Origin: Hathewaya massiliensis
GTDB taxonomy: Bacteria; Bacillota; Clostridia; Clostridiales; Clostridiaceae
DNA: 64,000 bases
Direction of reading: 5' to 3'
Assembly (NCBI RefSeq): GCF_902143515.1
Contig: NZ_CABFVD010000002.1
Span: 317,476 to 381,475, forward strand
Shown: positions 26,262-35,813 of the stretch, piece after piece
How positions within the stretch are numbered: position 1 is the stretch's first letter
Layout: each line of letters opens with the position of its first letter
Made by a program: the position numbers and the translations under genes
Notes under the pieces: generated by a model
Database searches by the model: none
Told to the model about the DNA's origin: nothing
What the model saw: only the letters and a program-made list of their open reading frames with translations

Positions 26262-26490
26262 AAACAGAGTTTTTGCCTTTAGAGAGAGTTTTTACTCTCT
26301 CTAAAACTTATTAACAGAGTTCTTACGGGGTTCACTCCTTAGAAGTTGTTATCCTTTAGGTGAAATCCTTATGCAGGGATGTTGTGGCTCTTTTCTCTTA
26401 CTTTGAAGAAAAGCAGAGAGTCCCAATCTTCGATTTGCTAGGAAGTGCTTTCATAGAATGCCATGGAAGTATTAAAGGGGATAGTCATGG
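26262..26490 (+). repeat. R1 dispersed repeat, long copy A
   Basis: It starts AAACAGAGTTTTTGCCTTTA and ends GGGGATAGTCATGG. Shared features with the other copies: a GAGAGAGTTTTTACTCTCTC stem, GAAAAGCAGAGAGTCC, the small hairpin CAATCTTCGATTTG, and CTTTCA.AGA..CCATG. There is no coding frame. Confidence 0.7.
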
Positions 26491-26504
26491 ATAAGAAATC
26501 ATAT

Positions 26505-26545
26505 AACTTAGGATGAGATGTGAAAATATCCTAAGTTATTTTTTA
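26505..26545 (+). terminator. Rho-independent terminator
   Basis: AACTTAGGAT and ATCCTAAGTT form a 10-bp perfect stem, then ATTTTTTATT. Confidence 0.8.
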
Positions 26546-26737
26546 TTAAATTTTAAAACTTTATAAATATACAAGGAGCCAACTTTATCTTATGTATTAA
26601 GATTATTGTAATAAAGTAAAATTTTATTCAGACCGAAATTTCTGTTATGATATTTATATAAGGCTGTTTACATGAAAATATTAATATAGAAGTTAATTCA
26701 TCTTAGTAAAATAGACTAATAGTTAAGAGGGGGATTT

Positions 26738-27454
26738 ATGGAATTTGATTATACATATAGCAAGGGTATAGCTAAGGTAAAAGTAGAGTTTAGAGAGAGG
26801 AAAACACTTAAATTAAGTATAAAAGATTCTGATACCATAGAAGTGGTTTCTCCAAAATTTTTAAAGGATGAACAGAAGATAAGAGAAGTAATTGATGAAA
26901 AACGTATATGGATTGAAAAGCAGTTAGATTTTTATAAAGAAAACTTAGAAGAATATATAAATAGAGAATATAAAACTGGGGAGAAATTTTTGTATCTTGG
27001 GGATGAGTACTCTTTAATTGTGGAAAAGAATCCGAAGCTCTGCAGGGTAGAGGTGGATAATAAAAATAAAAAGCTCTATGTTACAAGTCCAAACATTGAA
27101 GGTGAGTATATAAAAAGGTTACTTGTGAATTTTTATAAGGAGCAAACTACTAAAGAAGTTCGACAAGCAATAAAGAAATTTCAGACCTATTTTTCAATGA
27201 AGCCTATAGAAGTTGTAGTGAAGGATCAAAAGAGTAGATGGGGGAGTTGCACATATAAAAATAAAATCCTATTTAATTTTAGAATATCTATGGCAGATCG
27301 TGAAGTAATAGAATATGTGGTGATTCATGAGATGTGTCATATGGTACATAAAAATCATTCAAAGGACTTTTGGGATTTAGTTAAGCATATAATGCCAGAC
27401 TATAAATCTAAGGATTCTTGGCTTAAAAAGAATGGACTTAAGATGAATATATAA
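26738..27454 (+). CDS. YgjP/DUF45-type M48 metallopeptidase-like protein
   Basis: A 238-residue protein with zinc motif VIHEMCHMVHKNHSKDFW (HExxH at about 199-203) and the preceding QKSRWGSCTYKNKILFNFR, both diagnostic of the YgjP/SprT-like DUF45 metallopeptidases. The N-terminal half is beta-rich (VKVEFRERKTLKLSIKDS). The family is often found near restriction systems, but nothing of that kind is here and its substrate is unknown. GAGGGGG precedes the ATG. The last 24 bases of the gene are repeated at 27505-27528. Confidence 0.88.
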   Translation: MEFDYTYSKGIAKVKVEFRERKTLKLSIKDSDTIEVVSPKFLKDEQKIREVIDEKRIWIEKQLDFYKENLEEYINREYKTGEKFLYLGDEYSLIVEKNPKLCRVEVDNKNKKLYVTSPNIEGEYIKRLLVNFYKEQTTKEVRQAIKKFQTYFSMKPIEVVVKDQKSRWGSCTYKNKILFNFRISMADREVIEYVVIHEMCHMVHKNHSKDFWDLVKHIMPDYKSKDSWLKKNGLKMNI

Positions 27455-27528
27455 GTATATATAAGACCTTTGGCAATGAATATGAAGGTAAGTAGTTTAA
27501 AGAAAATGGACTTAAGATGAATATATAA
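27431..27528 (+). repeat. Duplicated 3' end of the metallopeptidase gene
   Basis: AATGGACTTAAGATGAATAT and the following ATAA occur at 27431-27454 (codons to the stop) and again at 27505-27528 outside the gene, 74 bases apart. Confidence 0.75.
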
Positions 27529-27591
27529 ATAAGTACAATTTTAAGTGGCAAGCATAGTATATAGTGAATGTGAAGTTTTAGGAGGAAATCG

Positions 27592-28596
27592 ATGTATATA
27601 AATATTCCTATAATTTTTAAAAGAACTTTTACAGTAGGAGACATTCCTTATAGAAATGTCCAGCCACCTAAGAGTATATATGAGAATAATAAAGATGAAC
27701 AAATGAAGGGGTATAATTTTTGTGAAGAACATAACCAATATGAAAATATAAAGGATTATAATCTTTATGAAGAATATAATCAATGTGAAAAGATTAAGGG
27801 GTATAGTCTTTGTGAAGAGGATAATAAAGAGGATAAATACAGTGATTACTATAAGAGAGCTGAAAAGCAGCCTGTACCTCAAAAGGTTATAGATAATTAT
27901 GAGATCTTAGACTTTAAAAAAGGAGATGTTACAGGAGATGGTGTTCCTGATAATGTATATCTATTAGGAAAAGGTGTAAAGGGATCACCTAATTTTAAAG
28001 AAGATATTAGAGTTTTGGTGGAAGATGGAAAGACTAAGAAAACCTACTATATGGATATGAAAAGCAATGCAGGATATGAAGCTAATTTATTTTTAGCTGA
28101 TTTTACAGGAGACGGGAAAGAAGATATCTTAGTTAGCATAGCTTCAGGAGGAAGCGGGGGATTTTATTTCTACTATATGTTTACCTTTAGAAATGGAAAT
28201 TTCGTTAAAATTTTCGATTATGAAGATTTTAGTCAAAATCAAAAATATGAGGCAATTTATAGAAATAATTATAGGGTAGAAATTATAAGTGAAGATGGCA
28301 AGGAAAGGTATAGTATAGATATAAGCCACAGAAATAGAGAATATTTAGATCAATTTTACGATAAAAATGGAAATCTTATAAAGCCAGCAAAAGGAGATGT
28401 TTCAGGGTTAAATACATTATTTCCTATATACCCAACCTTTGGTCTTAAAAGTAAGTTTGGACTCCTTACCTTGCAAAGAATTACAGGAACATATAGTGCA
28501 GATGGACTTGGGTATCTACAAACTTATGTGAATTATGAGGATGATATGTTTAAAAAGGTATATTCACAGGTGGCAATAAATGAAATAGGAAAATAG
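27592..28596 (+). CDS. VCBS/FG-GAP-like repeat protein with Ca-binding-type loops
   Basis: A 334-residue protein. Residues about 38-82 are three consecutive 15-residue repeats (MKGYNFCEEHNQYEN, IKDYNLYEEYNQCEK, IKGYSLCEEDNKEDK). A beta-propeller-like part follows, with two Dx(D/G)GDGxxD loops: GDVTGDGVPDNVYLLG and ADFTGDGKEDILVS. Such loops bind Ca2+ in VCBS/FG-GAP and dockerin-type proteins. There is no signal peptide, so a cytoplasmic or spore location is possible. A GGAGG site precedes the ATG. A terminator and a 9-bp tandem repeat lie just downstream. Confidence 0.72.
   Translation: MYINIPIIFKRTFTVGDIPYRNVQPPKSIYENNKDEQMKGYNFCEEHNQYENIKDYNLYEEYNQCEKIKGYSLCEEDNKEDKYSDYYKRAEKQPVPQKVIDNYEILDFKKGDVTGDGVPDNVYLLGKGVKGSPNFKEDIRVLVEDGKTKKTYYMDMKSNAGYEANLFLADFTGDGKEDILVSIASGGSGGFYFYYMFTFRNGNFVKIFDYEDFSQNQKYEAIYRNNYRVEIISEDGKERYSIDISHRNREYLDQFYDKNGNLIKPAKGDVSGLNTLFPIYPTFGLKSKFGLLTLQRITGTYSADGLGYLQTYVNYEDDMFKKVYSQVAINEIGK
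27703..27837 (+). repeat. Three in-frame 45-bp tandem repeats
   Basis: Units at 27703-27747, 27748-27792 and 27793-27837 encode related 15-residue peptides (pattern (M/I)K.Y.(F/L)(C/Y)EE.N). The third is diverged at its end. Confidence 0.8.
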
Positions 28597-28597
28597 A

Positions 28598-28671
28598 ACA
28601 AATGAACAAAATAAACAAAGTAAACGATATAAACAAAACAAACAAGATAAACAAAATAAACAAAATAAAAA
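28598..28671 (+). repeat. 9-bp tandem repeat, about eight units of AACAAAATA type
   Basis: Successive 9-mers AACAAATGA, ACAAAATAA, ACAAAGTAA and so on continue to about 28671. In one frame they would read Asn-Lys-Ile repeats (28602-28724), but that frame runs through the terminator. Confidence 0.7.
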
Positions 28672-28675
28672 ATAT

Positions 28676-28724
28676 GAAAATAAATGGATTACTAAGTAAA
28701 TTAGCAATCCATTTATTTTTATAG
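28676..28724. terminator. Terminator hairpin
   Basis: AAATAAATGGATT and AATCCATTTATTT pair over 13 bp with a T-rich tail, between convergent genes. Confidence 0.75.
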
Positions 28725-28793
28725 ATAAGATATTTATTAAAATATCTTATCTAGGTTCTAAGTTTAAGGCTTTATGAACTTTATAATTAAGCC

Positions 28794-29294
28794 CTATTCC
28801 TCTGCTATTTTGCGATTGTAAGTTAGATAATCGTAGTCATAAGGATTTTCTTCATTTTGAAGACCTTTTTTAGATTCTATAAGCTCCCAACAACTTTCAT
28901 CGTATTCAGGGAAAAAAGTATCTCCTTTAAAGGTTTCATATATTCTAGTTATATATAGCTTTGAGCTATAAGGAAGTAGAAGGGAATATATAACTCCTCC
29001 ACCAACTACAAAATGTTCTTCTTCATCTGTTATATAAGGAGCCAATTCTGTTACATCATTAATAATTTTTACATTTTCATTGTCTACCTTATAGTCTTCA
29101 TCCCTTGTTAAAATAATGTGTTCTCTTCCGGGTAGTATTCCAGGAAGGGATTCAAAAGTATTTTTCCCCATAATAAGTTTTTTTCCCATAGTAATGTTTT
29201 TAAATCTTTTTAAGTCTTCGGGAATGTGCCAAATTAGCTTATTGTCTTTTCCTATTACGTTGTTATTTGCAATAGCAACAATTATAGATAACAT
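28794..29294 (-). CDS. folA: Dihydrofolate reductase
   Basis: A 166-residue DHFR that reduces dihydrofolate with NADPH. N-terminus MLSIIVAIANNNVIGKDNKLIW, catalytic acidic residue in WHIPEDLKRFK, NADPH segments MGKKLIMGKNTFESLPG and VVGGGVIYSLLLPY. ATG at 29294 gives the normal length; GGAGGT 11 bases upstream lies inside the end of thyA. The thyA stop (29296) and the folA start are one base apart, so the two are coupled: ThyA makes the dihydrofolate that DHFR recycles. Confidence 0.96.
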   Translation of the reverse strand: MLSIIVAIANNNVIGKDNKLIWHIPEDLKRFKNITMGKKLIMGKNTFESLPGILPGREHIILTRDEDYKVDNENVKIINDVTELAPYITDEEEHFVVGGGVIYSLLLPYSSKLYITRIYETFKGDTFFPEYDESCWELIESKKGLQNEENPYDYDYLTYNRKIAEE

Positions 29295-29295
29295 A

Positions 29296-30087
29296 TTAAA
29301 TAGCAACCTCCATAGAAATTTTTCCGTGATTTTTATATTCAATTAATTTTATGTCCTCTGATTTGAAATCGTAGAAGTTCTTAACCTCTGGATTTATCCA
29401 AAGTTTTGGAGCATCATATTGTTCATCTTTTTTACTTAGTTGAAGTTTTATACCTTCTAGGTGATTTTCATAGATATGAGCGTTATTCATTACATGAGTA
29501 AATAAGCCTGGCTTTAAGCCTGTAACCTGTGCAACCAAGTGTACAAGAACTGCATATTGAGTCATGTTAAATGGAACACCTAAGCAAAAATCAGCACTTC
29601 TTTGTACAAGCATACAATTTAATCTTCCATCTGAAACATCCCACATAGTAAGAAATGCACATGGTGGAAGAGCACCTGTATTAATATGAGGAATTTGCCA
29701 TAGGTTTATCATCATTCTTCTATCTTGTGGATTTGTTTTTAGAGTTTCTATTAATTTATCTATTTGGTCATATTTTTTTACAACCCATCCATAAGCTGTT
29801 CCAATAGTTCCATCATCTAAAGTCCATTCATCCCATATATGAACATTTTCTTCATGTAATTTTTTAACATCGTTAGATTGATCTCTATATATCCATAAAA
29901 GTTCTTTTACAGCGGTTTTAAATGCTACAAATTTAGTTGTTAATATTGGAAATTCTTTTTCTAAATCAAATTGCATTATTTTGTGAGGCAATTTGTATGT
30001 AGCAATACCTGTTCTATTTTGATCGTAATATCCATTATGGATTATATTTTCAGCTATTTCAAGATATTGCTTGTCTGCTATACTCAT
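29296..30087 (-). CDS. thyA: Thymidylate synthase
   Basis: A 263-residue classical ThyA that methylates dUMP with methylene-tetrahydrofolate. The catalytic Cys is in [14 protein letters not shown]; the dUMP Arg and phosphate-binding [14 protein letters not shown] follow, then [19 protein letters not shown] (H and Y for dUMP). ATG at 30087 has AAGGAG eight bases upstream; a GTG nine bases earlier overlaps that site. First gene of a thyA-folA operon on the minus strand. The residue after the catalytic Cys is Ala rather than His. Confidence 0.96.
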   Translation of the reverse strand: MSIADKQYLEIAENIIHNGYYDQNRTGIATYKLPHKIMQFDLEKEFPILTTKFVAFKTAVKELLWIYRDQSNDVKKLHEENVHIWDEWTLDDGTIGTAYGWVVKKYDQIDKLIETLKTNPQDRRMMINLWQIPHINTGALPPCAFLTMWDVSDGRLNCMLVQRSADFCLGVPFNMTQYAVLVHLVAQVTGLKPGLFTHVMNNAHIYENHLEGIKLQLSKKDEQYDAPKLWINPEVKNFYDFKSEDIKLIEYKNHGKISMEVAI

Positions 30088-30216
30088 TTTATTCACTCCT
30101 TGAAATTATTTGTATAAGGTTTATATAAATTATATTATAATAAGAGCATAAAGTAAAAATAAAAATTATGTATAAGGACTATTTTTTGTATATTACTTTT
30201 TATTTTAAGCATATGT

Positions 30217-30283
30217 TGGAGTAAAGCGTTGGTATGAGAGTCAATTCATCACTGACTTGCTACATTAAGAATTTTTATTATTT
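30217..30283 (+). repeat. R2 dispersed repeat, copy c
   Basis: It contains AATTCATCACTGACTTGCTA followed by CATTAAGAATTTTTATTATT, the same block as copy a (13830) and the right part of copy d. Confidence 0.45.
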
Positions 30284-30367
30284 CTTCCGTAAATATCACT
30301 AAAGTTTTAAAACTCGCTATGCTCAAATATTAAAACTTTTTAACGTAATATTTACTACAGAAATAAT
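30277..30367. repeat. 91-base imperfect inverted repeat upstream of the RNase H gene
   Basis: The left arm ATTATTTCT..GTAAATAT.AC..AAGTTTTAA opposes the right arm TTAAAACTT..GT.ATATTTAC..AGAAATAAT around a short centre containing CTCGCTATGCTC. There is no T-run. It adjoins an R2 copy and may be part of the same element. Confidence 0.6.
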
Positions 30368-30410
30368 GAAATTTTATAAGTATGAAAGATTATTTGGAAA
30401 GGGTGTAGAA

Positions 30411-31388
30411 ATGGGTAAAAAAGTATATGCTATAAAAGAAGGTTTTGATTTTAAAAAAGGTGAAAGAGTTCAAAATAAAATAGTTATGGACTGGAATAGT
30501 TGTCTAGGGTTAGTTAAGGGTGTTAAGGGTGCTAAGTATAAAAGTTTCCAGAGTCTAGATGAGGCTAAAGAGTATTTAAAAGATGATAAGAAGCTTCTTA
30601 TAAAAGGGGTAGATTTTTATCCGGAAGATTGTATGCATATATATGTAGATGGTAGTTATAATACTTCAACAAAAAAATATTCCTATGGGCTAGTAGCAGT
30701 AGAAAATAATATAATTAAATATATGGAAAATGGAGTTGCAGAGGATAGTTCAGAAAGTAGATTAAGGCAAATCTTAGGTGAATTAAAAGGAGCTTTAAGA
30801 GCCTATGAATATGCAATTAAAAGTGGAAAAAGTAAAATAGTAATTTTTCATGACTATGAAGGAATTTTTCATCATGCCATAGGAACTTGGGATAGAAAAG
30901 ACTCCTCTTCAAAAGATTATCATGAAAAGTTTAATAATTATAGGGAAGAAAATAATTTGGAAGTTATTTTTGTTAAGGTAGATAGTCATACAGGAGATTT
31001 ATTTAATGAGATTACAGATAACTATGCAAAAGTGGCAGCAGGATTAGAACTTACCAGTGCAGTAGATAAACTATTAAAGACAGAGAAATTAGTAGTAGAG
31101 AATATAAATTTAAAGGATGAAGTTTCAAAGGTATTAAAGAAAAAAGACTTTATACATAATATTATGGTTTATGGAGCTACAATAGAAAAGTGCAGTACTA
31201 AAGAGATCGTGGGTAGAGAACTTCATGAGGATAATTTTTATAAGGAAATAAGCAATGAAAATCAGGAAAGTATAAAACGCAGAATAGAAAAGCTTAAAAG
31301 TAAAGAGCTTAAAGATGATAAAATAAAATATTTAAAGTCTTTAAAAAAAGATGAGCTTATAGGAATTATTTTAGATATTACAAATTAA
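30411..31388 (+). CDS. Ribonuclease H1-like protein with N-terminal viroplasmin (RNA/DNA hybrid-binding) domain
   Basis: About 325 residues. Residues 1-50 (KKVYAIKEGF..G...W.SC...V.G..GAKYKSF) form the caulimovirus VI/viroplasmin hybrid-binding domain. The RNase H fold starts at IYVDGSYNTSTKKYSYG (first Asp), with the Glu in LGELKGALRAYEYA, the Asp in IVIFHDYEGI, and the last in DSHTGDLFNEITDNYAK. A C-terminal helical extension of about 100 residues is Lys-rich and unassigned. ATG at 30411 (MGKKVYAI) fits the domain start; the frame is open from 30366. Confidence 0.88.
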   Translation: MGKKVYAIKEGFDFKKGERVQNKIVMDWNSCLGLVKGVKGAKYKSFQSLDEAKEYLKDDKKLLIKGVDFYPEDCMHIYVDGSYNTSTKKYSYGLVAVENNIIKYMENGVAEDSSESRLRQILGELKGALRAYEYAIKSGKSKIVIFHDYEGIFHHAIGTWDRKDSSSKDYHEKFNNYREENNLEVIFVKVDSHTGDLFNEITDNYAKVAAGLELTSAVDKLLKTEKLVVENINLKDEVSKVLKKKDFIHNIMVYGATIEKCSTKEIVGRELHEDNFYKEISNENQESIKRRIEKLKSKELKDDKIKYLKSLKKDELIGIILDITN

Positions 31389-31416
31389 TAGGGCAAATAG
31401 TCATGGGATAAAGAAA

Positions 31417-31467
31417 ATTAAAATTTGAGAATTGAAAATATAAAATTAACAATTCTCAAATTTTAAT
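31417..31467. terminator. Bidirectional terminator
   Basis: ATTAAAATTTGAGAATTG and CAATTCTCAAATTTTAAT form an 18-bp perfect stem between converging genes. Confidence 0.82.
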
Positions 31468-31510
31468 CTTAGTTGAAATCATATATATAGATGTATATAC
31501 ATAAATAATT

Positions 31511-33199
31511 TTATATATATATATCTGAAAGTTCAATTTTAAATTTTTCAATTTTATCATCTAAAAGCAATGGATTAGAAACATCATCTATAGAAATGTT
31601 ATCTTGAACATTATTATATTCAAGGTTTTTGCAAGGAAGTTTTATTGTGAATTTACTTCCCTTTCCTGCTTTGCTCTTTAAAAATATTTCCCCGCCGTGC
31701 ATGGCAACGAGAGAGTTTACTAGACTAAGACCTATACCACTTCCTTCTTTTTCTCCTTTTAATTTTTTATCTGTTTGGATAAACCTTTGAAATATAGTAT
31801 TTATCTTTTCTTTAGGGACTCCTATACCAGTATCTTTTACACTGATTAATACATGATCTTGTTTATCTTTAATTTTTACTAATATACCTCCTTTTTCAGT
31901 GAACTTTGCGGAATTAGAGATAAGATTTAAAATAATCCTTTCTATTTTATCAGGGTCACAAAATATAAGCTTTTCTTCCACATCAGTATCAAATATTAAA
32001 GATAATCCTTTGCTTTCTACAAATTCAGCTACGGATAAAGTTATATTCTCAACTACACTAACTATATTGCATTTAACTAATTCAAGTTTATAATATCCGG
32101 AGTCTATTTTAGTTGAATCTATTAAATTATTTATTAACCTCATAAGTCTAAAACAATTTTGTTTTATAGTATCCATTCTTTTATATAACTTGCTATTTTC
32201 ATTAAAAGATTCGCATTCTTTTGTAAGTTCAAGATTTAAAAGTTGAAGGGCAGAATACATAACATTAATTGGGGTTCTAAGTTCATGAGATATATTAGCG
32301 AAAAATTCGGTCCTTAATTTATCATAGGCTAGAGTTTCATCTATAAGCTTATCTTTTTCCTCAATTTTTTTTGAAAGGTCTTTTGCATTCATCTCATTTG
32401 TTATATCTCTTGTAACAACTATTTTACTTTGATCATCTTTATATGCAAAGTCTGTAATTATGGTTTCTAATTCTATGATTTTATTATCTTTTTTTCTTAT
32501 AAATTTTTCTTTAGTTAAAGGAAGAAATCCATTATTTATGTTAGGGATGGTTTTTGTATAAAAATCCGCTTCATAATCTGGATGTGGAATTACAAAATCT
32601 AAAATATTTTTATGTAAAATTGATTCTTGATCTTCACATTTAAAATATTTTAATCCAATGTCATTACAATATAAGATATTTTCATGTTTTATTATATATA
32701 CCCCATAGGGCATAAGATCAACTAGTTTCCTAAATTTTTCCTCGCTTTCATTTAGCTTCTTTTCGTATTGAACTTGTTTTTCTATATCCCGTAGAGAAAA
32801 CATTACTCCACAAATTCTTTCGTTACTATCAAAAATACATTTGTATAGTCCTTCCAGCCAAACAAAGTCATCATTTTTATTTTTAAATAAGAGTCTTATA
32901 TTTTTTTCTTTATTGTGTATAAGCATATCTTTAAATTCTTTTTTAAATATTTTTATATAGTTCTCATGAATAAATTGAAAAATGCATTTCCCCATAAGTT
33001 CCTCTAACTCATATCCTAGAACTTTAGTACATGAAGGGGTTAAATATGTCATATATCCATCAATAGTAGTAATACAAAGAATATCTGCACAGTTATTTAA
33101 AGCATTTAGCATGATACTATATTTTTCTAAGAGTTCATTTGAATTTATATTCTCTCCACACTTCAGAACTTCAGTTTTATTACAATTTAATACATTCAC
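31511..33199 (-). CDS. PAS-domain sensor histidine kinase (orphan)
   Basis: A 562-residue soluble kinase with no membrane segment. There are two PAS domains (about 35-150, with YLTPSCTKVLGYELEELMG; about 160-275, with DLMPYGVYIIKHENILYCND). A HisKA domain carries the phospho-acceptor His in FFANISHELRTPINVMYSAL, and a HATPase_c domain has NLISNSAKFTEKG (N box), VKDTGIGVPKE (G1) and GEKEGSGIGLSLV (G2). No response regulator is adjacent, so the partner is elsewhere. The start is GTG at 33199, after AGGGGAGG. In clostridia such orphan PAS kinases often feed Spo0A, but that is inference. Confidence 0.9.
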   Translation of the reverse strand: MNVLNCNKTEVLKCGENINSNELLEKYSIMLNALNNCADILCITTIDGYMTYLTPSCTKVLGYELEELMGKCIFQFIHENYIKIFKKEFKDMLIHNKEKNIRLLFKNKNDDFVWLEGLYKCIFDSNERICGVMFSLRDIEKQVQYEKKLNESEEKFRKLVDLMPYGVYIIKHENILYCNDIGLKYFKCEDQESILHKNILDFVIPHPDYEADFYTKTIPNINNGFLPLTKEKFIRKKDNKIIELETIITDFAYKDDQSKIVVTRDITNEMNAKDLSKKIEEKDKLIDETLAYDKLRTEFFANISHELRTPINVMYSALQLLNLELTKECESFNENSKLYKRMDTIKQNCFRLMRLINNLIDSTKIDSGYYKLELVKCNIVSVVENITLSVAEFVESKGLSLIFDTDVEEKLIFCDPDKIERIILNLISNSAKFTEKGGILVKIKDKQDHVLISVKDTGIGVPKEKINTIFQRFIQTDKKLKGEKEGSGIGLSLVNSLVAMHGGEIFLKSKAGKGSKFTIKLPCKNLEYNNVQDNISIDDVSNPLLLDDKIEKFKIELSDIYI

Positions 33200-33431
33200 A
33201 AAAAGGCCTCCCCTTAGAAATTTTGTTGGAAATAAATACTAAAGAATATATTCTACAAGTATTTATAAAATCCTTCTAAAAAAAAGAAAATGATGTATCT
33301 TTATACAACATTTTAAACAAATAATAATTTATATTAAATAATATTATACAAGAATAAAGTCTAAAACCTATAAAGAATAGGAAAAAGACTCGATAATAAT
33401 ATATAAAAATAAATAAGGAAAGAGGGATTAG

Positions 33432-35528
33432 ATGAAAAAGCAGGCACATAAGATAAGAGTTAGGAGTGTAAAGTTTAAGATAGTAGCTATATTATCTATT
33501 TTAATAACCATGTCTTTAGGGTTTATAGGAACTATAGTATACAACTATGTAAAAAATCAGACTTACGACACCTATAAAAATACGATTTCTGAACAGATTT
33601 TACAGATGGATAGAACCTTAAGTAATTATACTGATAACATAAAAGAGAATATAAGTATGCTAGCTAATGATTCTCAAGTTAAATCCATAGATAAAAATAT
33701 TACGGAATATATAAATAAAAAGGGCATTAATGGCAAAGTACCAATGGAACCTATGAAGTCTAATAATTTTGAGAAGTCTTTGTATGTAGACCTTAAAAAT
33801 TTCACTGAATCTCATCCACAAATTTCAGCTACATTTGTAGGCGCTGAGGAAAATGGGGGATATCTTCAGTATCCTGCAGCGGATAGAAAGGAAGGATATG
33901 ATTCTAGAACAAGGGATTGGTATTCATCTGCAAAGGAGAAAAAGGGAGAAGTTATTTATTCAGATGTATATAAAAACTCTAATAATGAAATGGTTATATC
34001 CTGCAGTACCTTTATAAAAAATGATTCGGAAAAGTTTAAAGGGGTACTTGGCTTTGATATGAGTCTTGAAGATATTCAAAATATGACAAAACAAATTAAG
34101 TTAGGACAAGAAGGGTATTTAATATTACTAGATAAGAATGGAACTATATTAGCTCATCCTAAAAGTTCCGACCTAGCACTTAAAAATATTAAAGATTTAA
34201 ATATAAATAATTTAAAAGATATAGCTTCTTTTCCAAAGGATGGCTTTGAATCAAAATTACAAAATGGAGAAACTTATGTAGTAAAATTAATTGAAGGTAG
34301 TGACAAAAACTTAGGGTGGAAATATGTAACCCTAGTACCTAAACATGAATTTTATGATAGTGCAAATAGAATCAAAAATCTAATATTAATTGTGGTTATA
34401 ATCTCAATTATAGTTGCTATGATTATAGGATTTTTGGTATCGGCAAGGATTACAAAACCTATAGAGTATACTCAAAAATATTTAAAAGCCTTGGGTGATG
34501 GAGATTTTACACAGGATATAGATAATAAATATTTAAATTTAAAAGATGAAGTTGGAGATATAATTAAGTGCTCCAAGGTTATGCAAGATTCTATAAGGGG
34601 TATTTTAAGTAATATTAAGGAAGAGTCAGTTAATATTGAAGAAGAGGCAGAAAGACTAGCCTCATCCTCAGAAGAAATGGTGGCATCTTCAAAAGAGGTA
34701 TCTGATGCTATAGAGGATACCTCAAAGGGAGCAAGTAATCAGGCAGAGAGACTAGCTGATATTAGTAATGTTTTAAATGAATTTAATGAGAAAATAAACA
34801 AAATAATAGTGTCTGTAGAAGATGTATATGAAAACACTAACAAAATAGATTCTATGACAAAAGAAAATAATAAAGATATGCAAGAAATGATAAACTTTAT
34901 GAAAGATCTTAAAGAAACTTTTAACGATTTTAACTTAGTTATAAAGAACTTAGGAGTTAGGGTAAAAGAAGCCACTGAAATAATTTATATGATAGATGGA
35001 ATTTCAGAGCAAACTAACTTATTAGCATTAAATGCAGCTATTGAAGCAGCGAGAGTTGGAGAAGCAGGAAGAGGATTTGCTGTAGTTGCAGATGAGGTAA
35101 GAAAATTATCTGAGCAAAGTAAAGATTCTTCTGATAGTATAAAAGAAATATTACTTCAAATTGAGAAGGATTCCGATAAAATTATTGATGGCTCAGAATA
35201 TATAAACAATGAATTTAGTAAACAACAAGAGATAGTAGAAAAAACATTAACATCATTTAACTCAATATCAATTTCTATAGTAGATATAATTCCTAAGATT
35301 AACGAGGTAAACGATTACTCTAAAGCTATGGAAACAGAAAAAAATATTATATTAAATAGTGTGGAAGAAGTGTCTGCTGTATCAGAAGAGGTATCAGCAG
35401 CATCAGAGGAGATTTCAGCATCTACCTATAATATGACTGAAACTTCTAAGGGAGTTGCTGATTCAGCTGAACAATTAAATAATATGTCAGTAAAAATGCT
35501 AGATAGTATAAATAAATTTAAGTTATAA
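33432..35528 (+). CDS. Methyl-accepting chemotaxis protein (dCache-type)
   Basis: A 698-residue receptor. TM1 is at about 15-38; an extracellular dCache sensor (about 40-310) includes [22 protein letters not shown] and the second-module start [18 protein letters not shown]2 is at about 317-340, then HAMP. A signalling coiled coil has the conserved tip [21 protein letters not shown], which is [20 protein letters not shown]. It senses an external ligand, possibly an amino acid or organic acid, and controls CheA. GGAAAGAGG precedes the ATG. A strong terminator follows. No other chemotaxis genes are nearby. Confidence 0.95.
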   Translation: MKKQAHKIRVRSVKFKIVAILSILITMSLGFIGTIVYNYVKNQTYDTYKNTISEQILQMDRTLSNYTDNIKENISMLANDSQVKSIDKNITEYINKKGINGKVPMEPMKSNNFEKSLYVDLKNFTESHPQISATFVGAEENGGYLQYPAADRKEGYDSRTRDWYSSAKEKKGEVIYSDVYKNSNNEMVISCSTFIKNDSEKFKGVLGFDMSLEDIQNMTKQIKLGQEGYLILLDKNGTILAHPKSSDLALKNIKDLNINNLKDIASFPKDGFESKLQNGETYVVKLIEGSDKNLGWKYVTLVPKHEFYDSANRIKNLILIVVIISIIVAMIIGFLVSARITKPIEYTQKYLKALGDGDFTQDIDNKYLNLKDEVGDIIKCSKVMQDSIRGILSNIKEESVNIEEEAERLASSSEEMVASSKEVSDAIEDTSKGASNQAERLADISNVLNEFNEKINKIIVSVEDVYENTNKIDSMTKENNKDMQEMINFMKDLKETFNDFNLVIKNLGVRVKEATEIIYMIDGISEQTNLLALNAAIEAARVGEAGRGFAVVADEVRKLSEQSKDSSDSIKEILLQIEKDSDKIIDGSEYINNEFSKQQEIVEKTLTSFNSISISIVDIIPKINEVNDYSKAMETEKNIILNSVEEVSAVSEEVSAASEEISASTYNMTETSKGVADSAEQLNNMSVKMLDSINKFKL

Positions 35529-35598
35529 GGGTTTTTACTATATTTAAATGATACAATATTTAAATATAAGAATTCTAATAAAAAATAACAGTTAAACA

Positions 35599-35652
35599 AA
35601 ATTTTAAGCTTCAGAGGGAGTTTCTATGCCCCCTGAAGCTTAAAATTTTTAA
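35599..35652 (+). terminator. Rho-independent terminator
   Basis: AATTTTAAGCTTCAG pairs with CTGAAGCTTAAAATT; GGG/CCC extends the stem; T-run after. Confidence 0.88.
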
Positions 35653-35813
35653 AATAACTATGGATAATGTCTATAGAAGAAGTAAATACTATTTAAAATA
35701 TGAATTTTAAATATGAAGTTTCATAATGTAAAATAAAACATGGTACAGTATATTTAAAATTACAACAAATAACTCTTTTAATATTTAAATTTTAGTGTTT
35801 AGGGGGAGATTTA

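Noticed and set aside
28602..28724. 40-codon frame of Asn-Lys-Ile repeats
   Set aside because: It is a direct reading of the 9-bp tandem repeat, runs through the terminator hairpin and lacks a clear ribosome site.
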